Below, in pieces: positions 1 through 10,513 of a stretch of DNA of 64,000 bases (within the stretch, counting starts at the first letter, position 1; each line of letters starts with the position of its first letter). The stretch spans positions 186,001 to 250,000 of the forward strand of contig CP048718.1 of NCBI GenBank assembly GCA_022641835.1, given 5' to 3'. A program made the position numbers and the translations under genes. The DNA comes from Petasospora fabianii. Taxonomy: Eukaryota; Ascomycota; Saccharomycetes; Phaffomycetales; Wickerhamomycetaceae. Below the pieces are notes generated by a model, which ran no database searches, was not told the DNA's origin, and saw only the letters and a program-made list of their open reading frames with translations.

Positions 1-69
1 TTGATGTCGGCGGCTAAGACACTAAATCCAGTTTAATTCGCTTAACCCAACGTTCATTATCTCATTATA

Positions 70-2389
70 ATGGATGATGTGAGTACTAGTCGTCATTAGC
101 AACAATTTCATGTGACTATGAAACTAACCGCCCGTTCAGTTCATCGCTAGCCAAGAAGAAAAGGACGGAGTGAGGTTCTCATGGAATGCCTTCCCAACTA
201 CCAAGATCGCTCAGAATAGGCTCTCAGTGCCAATTGGTTCCCTTTATACACCGCTTATGCCCCGTGAGGATTTGACATATCTCAATGCTGAGCCAGTGGT
301 GTGTCGTCAACCATGTGGTGCCGTGTTGAACCCTTTCTGTCAGATCCTTAATGGAAGAGGATGGCTATGCTCAGTGTGTGGACAGACGAACCCACTTCCG
401 TCTCAATATCAGAGTGAGATGCCCTTACAATGCCTCCAAGAGAATAGTACAATCGAATACATCACTTCGAGACGCACACAGCCACCAATCTTTTTGTTTG
501 TTATGGACGTGTGTTTAACGGAGGATGACTTCCAGGCACTAAGAGAATCACTACTTGTCAGTTTGAGCCTCATACCAGAAGACGCGTTTGTTGGGTTCAT
601 CTCCTTTGGGAAACATGTCATGGTCCATGAGCTTGCAGATGACGGTATCAGAGCTCATGTGTTTAATGGCTCCAAGGAGTATACCCACGAGGAGATATCT
701 AAGAAGCTTGGATTCTTGACTCCAGAGTTTAGATCTGCAAACCCAGCAAGTCAACAGACCGCCCTGAAATATATCCAGAATGCCGCAATGGCAGAGTATT
801 CCTTAGATAACATCTTGGAGACCATCAAGGAAGATTCATGGCCACGCACATCGAAGGAGCGTGCCTATAGAGCCACTGGTTGTGCACTAAACGTTGCCTC
901 CACTTTACTCAAGTCTGCCTTCCCACACGTTGGTTCCCACATCATGCTTTTCACAGGTGGTCCATGTACACATGGACCTGGTATGATTGTTGGTAATCAA
1001 TTGAAAGAACCTATCAGATCTCACCATTTGATCGAAGCTAAGGAAGCTAAACATTTCAAGAAGGCTAAGCAGTTTTACACTGAGTTGACCAAGAAGTGTT
1101 CTGAGAATGGTACATCGGTTGATCTTTTCATTGGTGCTTATGATCAAGTTGGACTGTACGAAATGGAGGAACTTTGTGATCACACGGGAGGTGTCGTTGT
1201 ACTTACAGACTCTTTTACAACTTCGATCTTTAAGCAATCATTCCAAAGATTCTTTACAACAGATCAGTTTGACCAATTGGCTATGGGACATAATGCTACA
1301 CTCGAAGTGAAAACATCAAAACATGTTAAAGTTGCCGGATTGCTTGGTCATGCACAATCTCTTGCGAAAAATGACCAATTTGTCTCTACAAATGCCGAGT
1401 ATGGCATATCAAAGACAAGTGCATGGAAACTTTCCGGAATCAGACCAAACTCCACATATGGTTTCGTCTTTGACACGACTGAGTCACAAGAGAGGGCAGT
1501 CTTTACAAATGCAGAATTTGTCACGATTCAATTCATAACTTTTTATGAACATCCAGATACATCTTCAAGATTGAGAGTGACAACGGTGACAAGACCTCTT
1601 AGTCAACAACAAGACCTTTCATCATCTTTTGACCAGGAAGCTGCAGCTGTACTCATTGGAAGAATTGCCGTTGATAAAGTTTTGAGAGATGATGTTGCTG
1701 ACGTTATTGCATACGTTGACAAGATCTTATTAAACCTTTTCAAGACTTTTGGTGAATTTCGTAAGAATGATCCTGGATCATTCAGAATCGGTAACAATTT
1801 CTCATTATTCCCTCAATTCATTTATCACTTGAGAAGATCACAATTCCTTCAAGTGTTTAACAATTCTCCGGATGAAACTGTATTTTACAGACATGTTTTC
1901 AACACGGAGGACACATCCAATTCACTCATTATGATTCAACCAACATTAACTGCATATGAACAAACAGATGATGAAGAAGAAAGTGAGGAGGGGATCCCAG
2001 TTTTACTAGATTCTCTCTCTATCCAACCAACCAGGATTCTTCTTCTTGATACCTTCTTCCATATCTTGATTTATCATGGTGCTACAATTGCATCTTGGAG
2101 ACGTGAAGGATATCAAGATGATCCTGAATATGCTTCATTCAAGGAGTTTTTAAATGCACCACGTATTGAAGCTGCTGAATTATTGACTGATAGATTCCCA
2201 TTACCAAGATTTATCGATACAGAGGAAGGTGGATCACAAGCTAGATTCTTGTATTCGAAGCTGAATCCAACAACTACACATTCTAACCAAGGATTCTTAA
2301 CACAAGGTGGTGGTGTTGTGCTGACTGATGATGTCAGTTTACAAACGTTTATGGAACATGTTAGTAAGCTTGTTGTTGAGAGTGCTTGA
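70..2389 (+). CDS. SEC23: COPII coat subunit Sec23 (Sar1 GTPase-activating protein)
   Basis: Sec23 pairs with Sec24 in the inner COPII coat on the ER and stimulates GTP hydrolysis by Sar1. The long open frame begins at the conserved GVRFSW segment with no nearby ATG, so a 5' exon is needed. I place exon 1 at 70-78 (Met-Asp-Asp), intron 79-139 (GTGAGT donor, ACTAAC branch, CAG acceptor) and exon 2 at 140-2389. The product is about 752 aa starting [18 protein letters not shown], which lines up with the FIQQNEERDGVRFSW start of human Sec23. A zinc ribbon (Cys near 58, 62, 80 and 83) is followed by the trunk, the beta-sandwich/helical region with SFDQEAAA, and a C-terminal gelsolin-like domain with ILIYHG and SQARFLYSK. 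Length fits the family. CTG codons at two conserved leucines argue for the standard code. Confidence 0.96.
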
Positions 2390-2875
2390 GAAGATAACTG
2401 AGTGATGTTGTTGCCAAGCGAAGCGTTGCCAAGCTTGTACCTAGTGGGAGATATCTATACCTCTCATGCATTATCGAGATCCAAAATATAAATCATCTGT
2501 ACCCAGCAAGTACTAATTACACATAGTTGTGACCATTCTATTAACCAATCAAAGGTCTAATGGGTGTCATGGGACCTTGATGGTTATTGCATGAGAAATA
2601 AAGTGAGGTCCAAACGACGGGAACCTATCTAAAAGCGGTCCAAATTAACTAGATCTGAACAATATATCTCGGAAATTAGATGCATTCTTGATTAATTGGT
2701 TGCATCGAGAATGCATAAATGTTGGAAATTGGAGTTCTCGGGCACCTTGGTGGATTCGGCAGATGAGAAGTATTAGGTATGAGACTTTGTCAGGTTGATA
2801 GATATAAAAGGGTGAGTTTGCCATTCATAAAAGAGGAATAATGAAATAACTAATAAGGATAAATTATTGAACAAG
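2390..2875. other. SEC23-PRA1 intergenic region
   Basis: This 486-bp gap holds the SEC23 3' end and the PRA1 promoter. A TATAAAAG box lies at 2803-2810, 66 bp before the PRA1 ATG. A zinc-response-like element is described separately. I see no RNA gene. Confidence 0.7.
2574..2584 (+). promoter_or_regulatory. Zap1-type zinc response element (candidate)
   Basis: ACCTTGATGGT differs by one base from the Zap1 consensus ACCTTNAAGGT. It lies about 290 bp upstream of the PRA1-like ATG. A poorer copy, ACCTTGGTGGA, begins at 2744. PRA1 of Candida albicans is a zinc-starvation gene, so the position makes sense. The assignment is inferred from sequence alone. Confidence 0.45.
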
Positions 2876-3670
2876 ATGAAACTTGAAAACGCCCTTATCG
2901 CTATACTTGCCTCTACTGCCTCAGCATCTCCAATCTTTTGGAAGCGTGATGGCATCAATTCTACCAACTCTTCTTCTAACACAAGACTCTCTCCTGTTAC
3001 TGGTGAACAAACTACATATCTTAACACTTGGTCCAACATTACGTTCCCTGAGGTGAAGAATTGTAATGTTACACAGGTCAAGTATATCAACAAGTATTAC
3101 CAAGACATGCTTGAAGTGTTATCAGTTGCCCGTTCTCATTTGATTGAGTATAATAATGATAGTGTATTCAAGCATTGGTTTGGTAATGGTAATCCATTAA
3201 CTGTTCTTGGTGTCTTGGATAACATTGCATCTGGTTCTAAAGATGGGGTTTTATATCGTTGTGATGACATTGAAGGAGAATGTGCATCGCATTTGACCAC
3301 ATATCCAGGATATCATCGTTCTGATGAAAATGCCACAGGTGAGACTGTTCTTTGTGATTTGTTCTTTACTTCTAAGAAGCCATTAGAGGATATGTGTGTC
3401 ATTGGGAGCTTGATTGAAGTTGGACCTAAGAAGTTTGCAGGTGTTGACCTTTTCCATCGATTCCTTCACATTGAGAGTATTAACAAAGGGTTTGTTGGAG
3501 AGTATACTGAGGAATTTGAAGATGTTATTGAATATAGTAAGAGTAATAGTTCTTATGCTGTTATTAACACTGACTCTTTGTTATACTACATCACTGAGGC
3601 ATACAGTGTTGAGCTCACTGGTGATGGGTGTCTCGGGGAGTATCCATCTAATACTAATCATACGAGCTGA
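2876..3670 (+). CDS. PRA1: Secreted zinc-binding protein of the Pra1/Asp f 2 family
   Basis: The 264-aa product starts at the ATG at 2876; the open frame reaches slightly further upstream but without an earlier ATG. Residues 1-18 form a signal peptide, followed by a Lys-Arg site (WKRDG) suited to Kex2. The body has the family hallmarks: a KHWFGNG segment, a GVLYRCDD segment, several cysteines, N-glycosylation sites and the HRxxH metal motif (HRFLH, near residue 193). In C. albicans, Pra1 is a zincophore secreted during zinc starvation and bound to the cell again through Zrt1. Here the neighbours are SEC23 and ASG1, so the common PRA1-ZRT1 pairing is absent. The protein ends soon after GCLGEYP and lacks the His/Cys-rich C-terminal tail known from C. 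albicans Pra1. Family membership is well supported; zinc scavenging is inferred. Confidence 0.82.
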   Translation: MKLENALIAILASTASASPIFWKRDGINSTNSSSNTRLSPVTGEQTTYLNTWSNITFPEVKNCNVTQVKYINKYYQDMLEVLSVARSHLIEYNNDSVFKHWFGNGNPLTVLGVLDNIASGSKDGVLYRCDDIEGECASHLTTYPGYHRSDENATGETVLCDLFFTSKKPLEDMCVIGSLIEVGPKKFAGVDLFHRFLHIESINKGFVGEYTEEFEDVIEYSKSNSSYAVINTDSLLYYITEAYSVELTGDGCLGEYPSNTNHTS

Positions 3671-4270
3671 TTGACATAACATCTCAGCTATACTCTGAAT
3701 ATATACCCTAATTGATTAAGACATATATGAATAGTAGATATAATGGGTCACTGCTCTTTGTTATCGAGGTGCGCCAAAGTGCGTTCTATTGTCTGGTAGT
3801 AATATGTTATAAGCAACCTATTTGAAGTGAAAGTGTATTAAATGTAAAGTTAATGTAAAGCATATCTCCATATCTCCATATGTAACTAACTAATAAACTT
3901 CTGAGAGCTTCTAAACAAAAGATGATGTAAGTATGTAATAGCGCCACTCATTACCAAATCGGGTAATTGCGAAACCGTTGACCCACAACGGAACGACCGC
4001 GCGGGAATTCAACTCCGGCGACAATCGCGCGATTAAATTGAGCGCAATTGTGTGGGATTATTTCGCCACTGCTCCTAATATAGTAATTATTGTTGATTGT
4101 CTAATTCGCCAAAATGGCAAAGTGGCAGCCGCATTTACTTTGAAATAGTTGAACATAATGAACAAAAGGCAGTCATATTCTCTCTCTATCCCTCTCTATC
4201 TCTATCTCTATCTCTATCTCTATCTCTACCTGCTTCTCACTCTATCTATATCTACATCTCACAGAAGCCA
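3671..4270. promoter_or_regulatory. ASG1 upstream region with palindromes, uORFs and CTATCT repeat
   Basis: This 600-bp gap has a GC-rich patch with an inverted repeat CCGTTG-ACCCA-CAACGG (3975-3991) and a 12-bp palindrome AATCGCGCGATT (4023-4034). Two upstream ATGs follow. One opens a 9-codon ORF at 4114-4143. The other, at 4158, opens an ORF overlapping the ASG1 start in another frame and ending at 4349. A pyrimidine tract with CTATCT repeats covers about 4180-4258, just before the ASG1 ATG. Confidence 0.6.
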
Positions 4271-6853
4271 ATGCCACAGTCACAGGATCCGGGTTCGCCC
4301 GCTATTGTCATACCAGCAGATGGCAAGTCTCAGAAACGTAAGCGTGTGACTAGAGCATGCGATGAGTGTCGTAAGAAGAAAGTCAAATGTGATGGTCAAC
4401 AACCTTGTATCCATTGTACTGTCTATTCATATGATTGTACTTATGATCAACCGACAAATCGTAAGAAGACAGGTGCAGATCTTCATCTGATTGAAGCTAA
4501 ACTACGAGCAGCAGAGCAAGTACTACATCTTCTTCTACCGGATATTGACGTATTTGAATCAAACTTCAGTTATGAGACTTTTGAAGAACAGTATACAAAG
4601 CTTACCTCCTCAGATGGGTCCATTAAGCTTCAAGAACTCGCTGATGAATATACAAAGAATGCTCCTCCACCTATTAAGCCCGACCCAGATGCTGCAACAC
4701 CAAACTCCATTACAAGTGGTTCAAGACCAACTCCAACGGCAACTACAAATACACCTATACAGAGTCAGAGTCAGATTCAGAATCAACCACAGAATCAACA
4801 GAGTCAGCAACAGCAACAGAGTCAACAACCATCATCCACCCCAGACCGTAAGCTCAAGAGACCTAAACTTAACATACCTCAACCAAACGTTGATGGATCC
4901 ATTGAATCTAAAGATGGTCGTGAGATTAAGATCATCTTACCACCAAAGAATGTTGCTCTTGAACTTGTTACAAAGACATGGGCATCACCATGTGTCCTAT
5001 TCAGATTCTATCATAGACCATCTTTCATTAAGGACTTGGATGAACTATATGAAACAGATGCTGATCATTATACAAACAAACAGAACAAATTTTTACCATT
5101 AGCATATTCTGTTATGGCTGTTGGTGCACTTTTCCGTAAGAGAAATGGTGTTGATGATAAATTCCTTGATGATGAAGGTTATAGATACTTTGTTGCTGCT
5201 AGGAAATTGATTGATATCACTGATGCTCGTGATCTATATGCAATTCAAACCATTGTTATGCTTATCTTGTTTCTTCAATGCTCTGCAAGACTTTCAACTT
5301 GTTATTCCTATATCGGTGTTGCCCTAAGATCTGCCCTAAGAGAAGGTCTTCACAGGAAATTGGCTCATGATTTCAACCCAATTGAATTAGAGACTAGAAA
5401 GAGAATCTTTTGGACAATTTATAAGATGGATATCTATGTTAACACTATGCTTGGTCTTCCAAGATCCATTTCTCAAGAGGATATTGATCAAGAGTTACCA
5501 TTAGAACTTGATGATGAAAACATCACGGAAGATTGTTATTTGAAACAAGAACCTGGAAAGTTAAGTTCTGCAGCTATTGCTAATTGTCATACAAAGCTCA
5601 TGCTTGTCTTAAATAACATTGTGAAGAATCTTTATCCAATCAATAGTGATTTAAGACTAACTTCACATGATAAAGTCTCTGAAATGGAACTTGAACTAAG
5701 AGCTTGGCTTTCAAACTTACCAAAGGAGTTGATACCAGGATATGATCCACCATTCCAATACTATAAGGCTAATAGACTCTTACATTTAGCATTTCTTCAT
5801 GTTCAAATTGTCCTCTATCGTCCATTCATTCATTACATCTCTCCAAAGTATACATCTCAACCAAATGTTGATCCATTATCAATTCAAAGAGCAAAGAATT
5901 GTATAAGTGTTGCAAGAACAGTGGTTAACTTGGCTCAAGATATGATTAAGAAGAATATGCTTTCTGGATCTTATTGGTTTTCGATTTATACAATCTTCTT
6001 TTCAGTTGCTTGTTTGGTTTATTACGTTCATGAAGTGCCATTTGATGAATTCCATCCAGATCATATTGGTATAAGACATGATGCCGAAGCAGGTAAGGAG
6101 ATCTTAACATTGTTAAAAGATAGTTCTATGGCTGCTTCTAGAACATATAACATTCTTAACTCCTTGTTTGAACAATTGAATAGAAAGACTCAGTATATTC
6201 ATCAACAGAGACACATGCAACAACAACAACAAGAAGAACGTGTTAAGCAGCAACAGAGACCATTGACTCAACAAAACTATCAAAACAACTATAATTATGA
6301 ATCTGGTGTTCCATTATCACAAAATTTGACTGCAAGTGCAAGTAACTCTACACATGTTAACCATATGGGTGATGTTTCTTCAAATTTCAATAACTTCCCT
6401 TCAGTTAGTCAAGCTTCTGTTACACCATATGATGTTAAACTTGAAGCTGATGACTTTGATCATTTGGCAAACTTTGATAACTTTATCAATCAACCAGCTA
6501 GTTCTAATACGTCACAGATCAATAACACTACTAGCAGCAACAACAACAACAACAAGGAACAATCAGTTGTATACTCACAAGAGGAAAAAACTGATGATTA
6601 TATGCCAGGTATGATTGATCAACTTGATATGCAAATCTTTGGACGTTTCTTACCTCCATATATGTTAAAACGTCCAGATGGAACTATAGGTCCAGGTGCT
6701 AAAGGTGGTGATCTACCAACGGGGTTAAACACTACAAATTTCCCTACATCTCTTGAAGAACTACCGATGAATGAAGAGATGGATCAAGATGTTGATTGGA
6801 GTGCATTGGCAAATCAAGACTTTGATGATTTGTATCGTACAGAACAAGCATAA
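4271..6853 (+). CDS. ASG1: Zn2Cys6 transcription factor Asg1
   Basis: The 860-aa protein has a textbook Zn2Cys6 binuclear cluster with Cys at 30, 33, 40, 46, 49 and 56 (spacing 2-6-5-2-6). The cluster and the phrases CIHCTVYSYDCTY, REIKIILPPK and FRFYHRPSFIKDLDELYETD match S. cerevisiae Asg1, a regulator of stress and drug responses. A fungal-specific transcription factor domain spans roughly 210-560. Gln- and Asn-rich stretches lie near 165-185 and in the C-terminal third. The end (MIDQLDMQIFGRFLPPYML) also matches the Asg1 tail. I chose the ATG at 4271; the frame stays open upstream to 4097 but without an earlier in-frame ATG. Upstream ORFs suggest translational control. Confidence 0.9.
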   Translation: MPQSQDPGSPAIVIPADGKSQKRKRVTRACDECRKKKVKCDGQQPCIHCTVYSYDCTYDQPTNRKKTGADLHLIEAKLRAAEQVLHLLLPDIDVFESNFSYETFEEQYTKLTSSDGSIKLQELADEYTKNAPPPIKPDPDAATPNSITSGSRPTPTATTNTPIQSQSQIQNQPQNQQSQQQQQSQQPSSTPDRKLKRPKLNIPQPNVDGSIESKDGREIKIILPPKNVALELVTKTWASPCVLFRFYHRPSFIKDLDELYETDADHYTNKQNKFLPLAYSVMAVGALFRKRNGVDDKFLDDEGYRYFVAARKLIDITDARDLYAIQTIVMLILFLQCSARLSTCYSYIGVALRSALREGLHRKLAHDFNPIELETRKRIFWTIYKMDIYVNTMLGLPRSISQEDIDQELPLELDDENITEDCYLKQEPGKLSSAAIANCHTKLMLVLNNIVKNLYPINSDLRLTSHDKVSEMELELRAWLSNLPKELIPGYDPPFQYYKANRLLHLAFLHVQIVLYRPFIHYISPKYTSQPNVDPLSIQRAKNCISVARTVVNLAQDMIKKNMLSGSYWFSIYTIFFSVACLVYYVHEVPFDEFHPDHIGIRHDAEAGKEILTLLKDSSMAASRTYNILNSLFEQLNRKTQYIHQQRHMQQQQQEERVKQQQRPLTQQNYQNNYNYESGVPLSQNLTASASNSTHVNHMGDVSSNFNNFPSVSQASVTPYDVKLEADDFDHLANFDNFINQPASSNTSQINNTTSSNNNNNKEQSVVYSQEEKTDDYMPGMIDQLDMQIFGRFLPPYMLKRPDGTIGPGAKGGDLPTGLNTTNFPTSLEELPMNEEMDQDVDWSALANQDFDDLYRTEQA

Positions 6854-7233
6854 GCTTAAGCATAAGAAGCTTAAGCAGCTCCTGCTTGTGCTTAATGATT
6901 AATTTGATGACTATGTTCTAAGATTGCTATGATCGTAAGAGTATGTACTGTTGATTGATCAGCGCATATTAAAGTTAGAGCAAGATCAGCAGGTTTGCTA
7001 TATCATCTGAGACATGTCATTAAAAGAAAGGTCATGCTTTGCGATTGATTTATGGTGCTAGATGGTGGAACTATATGGAAGGTTGCCATGGGACATACAT
7101 TGGACATAAGAGCAACTATAAGAGTATCCTCTTCTCTCTGGCTGATCTATAATCAACAGACATATACACAATAAGACACTAAGGAATCTACAAACTATAC
7201 AATAAGACACTAAAGACACAATAAACACACACA
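6854..7233. other. ASG1-MARVEL gene intergenic region
   Basis: This 380-bp gap starts with a run of GCTTAAGC-like repeats directly after the ASG1 stop, able to fold with CTGCTTGTGCTTAA downstream. Near its end the 15-mer ACAATAAGACACTAA occurs twice, at 7168-7182 and 7199-7213, probably in the 5' leader of the next gene. No further gene is seen. Confidence 0.6.
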
Positions 7234-8169
7234 ATGGCCACTACAAACCATATGGATATGGATCATGAACAGTCCACTGTGGGATCCCCAAGGGTTGAGC
7301 ATGAGAAGTATGACACTGGAGCAACCACTGGAACAACAAACGGCACCACTAAGAAACCAAACAAAGCTGTTCAACTATTTAACATTTGCTCTGATAATCC
7401 AATTGTTACATATGGTATTCGCTTTTGGCAATGGTGTTTTGGTGTTGTTACTTTAGGACTTGCTGCTTACTCTTTGGCTAGATTCTATAGAAGTGACACA
7501 CGTATGCGTCTTACGACTTTTACTTCATGTTTAACTCTTGTTCATTTGGTCGTTGTGTTTGTTCTATCATTTTGTTACAATTCTGCTTTAATTGCTGGTC
7601 CATTAATGATTATGGAGTTGTTATTGATGCTTCTATGGCTATGTTCATTTGTTAGTGCTACAGCTCGCTTTGCTAACGTCTCATGTGTTCGAACGTATGA
7701 TGGTTCTGGTGGAACCTCTGAACTCAATATTAATCAATATTCATCAAATGGTAGACTAAGAGGTTGTCGTACAGGTAAAGCTGCTTGTGCATTTGCTGCC
7801 ATTATGTTCCTTCTCTTTGCAATCAGTTCATTTATCTTGTTTTGGAATGTCATTAGACCATTGATTAAGAGAAGAAGATCTTCACAGATCTTTAAGTCTC
7901 ATAAGAGTGGTGGTGCTCAATTGAACAAGTGTGGATTGGCTTTTAGTAAGTATTATAGTGAGGATGAAGCATATGATGTCCACTCTGAAACGACGGCTGG
8001 AGGTTATACTGGAGGTTATGCTGGTGAGAATGGTACTCATGAAGGTTATAATGGTAGTGTTAATCGTGTCAATGAACCAGCAGTACCAACTGGTACTGCT
8101 GGTACTGGTACTGCTGCTGGTGGTACTGGTACTGCTGGTTATAACCAAGAGACAAGAGCTTACCCATAA
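7234..8169 (+). CDS. MARVEL-like four-span membrane protein
   Basis: The 311-aa protein has a polar N terminus of about 60 residues and four hydrophobic segments (about 68-90, 95-115, 120-143 and 180-203). A cytosolic tail rich in Gly, Thr and Ala carries GTGTAG-type repeats and ends ETRAYP. The four-span layout and the short Cys-containing loop between spans 3 and 4 fit fungal MARVEL (membrane-associating) domain proteins related to Nce102/Fhn1 or Sur7-like eisosome proteins. Exact orthology is not clear, so no symbol is given. The role is inferred: plasma-membrane domain organisation. The ATG lies in an A-rich context and the gene is convergent with AZF1, about 115 bp away. Confidence 0.7.
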   Translation: MATTNHMDMDHEQSTVGSPRVEHEKYDTGATTGTTNGTTKKPNKAVQLFNICSDNPIVTYGIRFWQWCFGVVTLGLAAYSLARFYRSDTRMRLTTFTSCLTLVHLVVVFVLSFCYNSALIAGPLMIMELLLMLLWLCSFVSATARFANVSCVRTYDGSGGTSELNINQYSSNGRLRGCRTGKAACAFAAIMFLLFAISSFILFWNVIRPLIKRRRSSQIFKSHKSGGAQLNKCGLAFSKYYSEDEAYDVHSETTAGGYTGGYAGENGTHEGYNGSVNRVNEPAVPTGTAGTGTAAGGTGTAGYNQETRAYP

Positions 8170-8284
8170 TGTATGCCTTGAACAGTAATCTACAACGTCT
8201 GTAGAGTCTTATACTTGATACATAGAGAAAGAAGTTAAACTGTTGAATAAACCAAAATCATAAATCGTTACATAATGATTGATG

Positions 8285-10513
8285 TCACTGTTGATAGTTA
8301 ACATTCTTGAATGCGATACTCTTTGAATCTGGTATTTCAAATCCTGTATCGTCAAACCCACTGAAAGCATCACCACCTCTTGAATGACTACCAACACTGT
8401 TATTCTTTGATTGTACTGGACTTGACACTGTAGTAGCACCAGTAGTAGTATCACTTGTAGTCTTCTTACCACGACCTTTAATACCTCTGTTAGAGTTCTT
8501 ATAAAGACTAGCAAAGTAATCAAGCAAATCTCTCTCATCCTTAGACATAGTCTTATCATCTGGATCTGTCTCTGCAAGTTTCTTTGTTAACTCATTCAAA
8601 GTGTTTAGATGGAATCTGTTTTGATGAGCTTTTAGATTACCCAATTGAGTAAATGCCTTACCACAATTATCCAATTTACACTCATATGGTTTCAAATTAT
8701 CATGAGTAAGTTTATGAGCTGCAAGATTACCCTTTCTTGAGAAATCACGACCACATGTTTCACACTTGTATGGTTTTTCACCAGTGTGTAATCTCATATG
8801 TGTTCTTAGATTACCACCTTGTGTAAACTTCTTACCACAAAACTTGCATTCATATGGTTTAAGACCAATGTGTGATCTGACATGAACTTCAAGATGTGTT
8901 GATTGTGTAAATGTCTTATGACAATATTGACATTCATGATGCTTAGAACCTTTAGTCTTTGGTTTATCGACACCACCAACAAGTTCAGCATGTTGTGGAA
9001 GAACACCATTACCAGTATCTATAATAGATCCATCACTAGCTTGTGGTATCTGATTATGGATTCCTTTCTTACGTGCTTGAATCACAAGCATTAGTTGATC
9101 AACTTTGGTGGCACCAAGAAGTGGACGTCCATCTTCAGTGTAACCACCAGTATCTTGTCCACCACCGGGGATAAGCTTCTTATCAGATGAATTAGAGTAT
9201 TGTGAAGAGGCAGTAGGTGATAAATGTGATGGTTGAGCCACTGGTGAAACTTCTTGTTTCGGGTAAGACGGTTGAATGGCATTACGTCTAGTTGGGACAG
9301 AAGTATCAGTGAGTATAGCAGAGTTTGGTGATGGTTCCTGAATAACTTTTTGCTTCTTACGAGATCCACGTTTCTTGGAAGTTGTCGGGACAGAGTCAGG
9401 TTGATTCAATGTAATGTTCCCACCAAGAGGTTGTGATGGAGGATCTCGTGGACGTTGATTGAATTGATCTGTGTAGTCAAAGTGTTGGTGCTGGTGCTGG
9501 TGTTGTTGTTGTTGTTGCTGAGGTGTTTGTAATTGTTGTGACTGTGGATTATATTGTTGATTTATACCAAGGAAAGGTGTACTATCATTACCCATTGCAG
9601 TTTGTGGACGTTCTGGAACAGAATCTGGTATAGTTGGTGCATTGTTTGTATCTGGTTCTGATCTTGTAGCTGGAGCCTTTGGTATATTCGACACTTCTTT
9701 CAATAAGTCTTCCTCTGTCAAATTCTTTAATGAATCTCTCTTTGCAAAGAAATCAAAATAGTTTTCATTATAATTTGGATTCATAAAACTTGGTTGTCTT
9801 GTTCTTACAGAATCTCTCTTATTGAAGAAGTTAAAGTCACCATTGGCCTCACTGAACGAGTTACCCGAAGGATAGGCAACAGATGGTCTCTTTGGAGCAG
9901 AGAAACTTGGAATCTTGAGTTGAATAGATGGATTAAACGGTTCAAGTTGTTCCGATGGACGTCTGTATTGACTATAGTTAGAGTAGTCATTACCTGGAGC
10001 AAAGTTTTGTGGAGGAGGTGGACCATTAGATACCGATGTACCAGCTGTAGTACGACCTTGTGGACCACCACCATATCCTGAACTCATTGAACCACCAGTT
10101 GGTGGTAAAAACATATTGTTAATGATGGACATTCCTCTACCATTAGAGTCATATGCTGGTTGATCAAAGTTGAGGAAATTGCTAATACTTGAATTAGAAT
10201 CTGTGGAAAATCGAGTACCATTACCAAAATTTGTGTAAAATGATATAGAATCTTGTCTCCCAGGTCTTGGGAATGACTCTTCACGTGTCTTATTTGCATT
10301 CATTGAACTTGAAGGGTGAGTGGCGTTGTGATTGCTACCGTTATTAACGTTACGGGCGTTGCTCATAGCGTCTTCTGTGAAGGCGCTAGTAAATGGATCA
10401 AGACTCTGTTGTTTCGGGCTTCCTAATGATGGGTCTTTATGAGATGATGAAGATGTTTGAAGACTTTGAAGTGGTTGTGTGACGGTATTTGCGTTGTAAG
10501 GCACAGCTTCCAT
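8285..10513 (-). CDS. AZF1: C2H2 zinc-finger transcription factor Azf1
   Basis: The start is the ATG at 10511-10513, giving MEAVPYNANTV and 742 aa; the frame runs a few codons further upstream only through GTG. A long low-complexity N terminus, rich in Asn, Ser, Pro and Gln, precedes four C2H2 fingers at about 526-637 (HECQYCHKTF, YECKFCGKKF, YKCETCGRDF, YECKLDNCGKAF), followed by NRFH and a tail with RDLLDYFASLYKNSNRGIKGRG. The order and the tail match S. cerevisiae Azf1, which acts in glucose-dependent activation of carbon and cell-wall genes. A CAG/CAA-rich run lies in the middle. An ACGCGT motif lies upstream at 10747-10752. Confidence 0.92.
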   Translation of the reverse strand: MEAVPYNANTVTQPLQSLQTSSSSHKDPSLGSPKQQSLDPFTSAFTEDAMSNARNVNNGSNHNATHPSSSMNANKTREESFPRPGRQDSISFYTNFGNGTRFSTDSNSSISNFLNFDQPAYDSNGRGMSIINNMFLPPTGGSMSSGYGGGPQGRTTAGTSVSNGPPPPQNFAPGNDYSNYSQYRRPSEQLEPFNPSIQLKIPSFSAPKRPSVAYPSGNSFSEANGDFNFFNKRDSVRTRQPSFMNPNYNENYFDFFAKRDSLKNLTEEDLLKEVSNIPKAPATRSEPDTNNAPTIPDSVPERPQTAMGNDSTPFLGINQQYNPQSQQLQTPQQQQQQHQHQHQHFDYTDQFNQRPRDPPSQPLGGNITLNQPDSVPTTSKKRGSRKKQKVIQEPSPNSAILTDTSVPTRRNAIQPSYPKQEVSPVAQPSHLSPTASSQYSNSSDKKLIPGGGQDTGGYTEDGRPLLGATKVDQLMLVIQARKKGIHNQIPQASDGSIIDTGNGVLPQHAELVGGVDKPKTKGSKHHECQYCHKTFTQSTHLEVHVRSHIGLKPYECKFCGKKFTQGGNLRTHMRLHTGEKPYKCETCGRDFSRKGNLAAHKLTHDNLKPYECKLDNCGKAFTQLGNLKAHQNRFHLNTLNELTKKLAETDPDDKTMSKDERDLLDYFASLYKNSNRGIKGRGKKTTSDTTTGATTVSSPVQSKNNSVGSHSRGGDAFSGFDDTGFEIPDSKSIAFKNVNYQQ

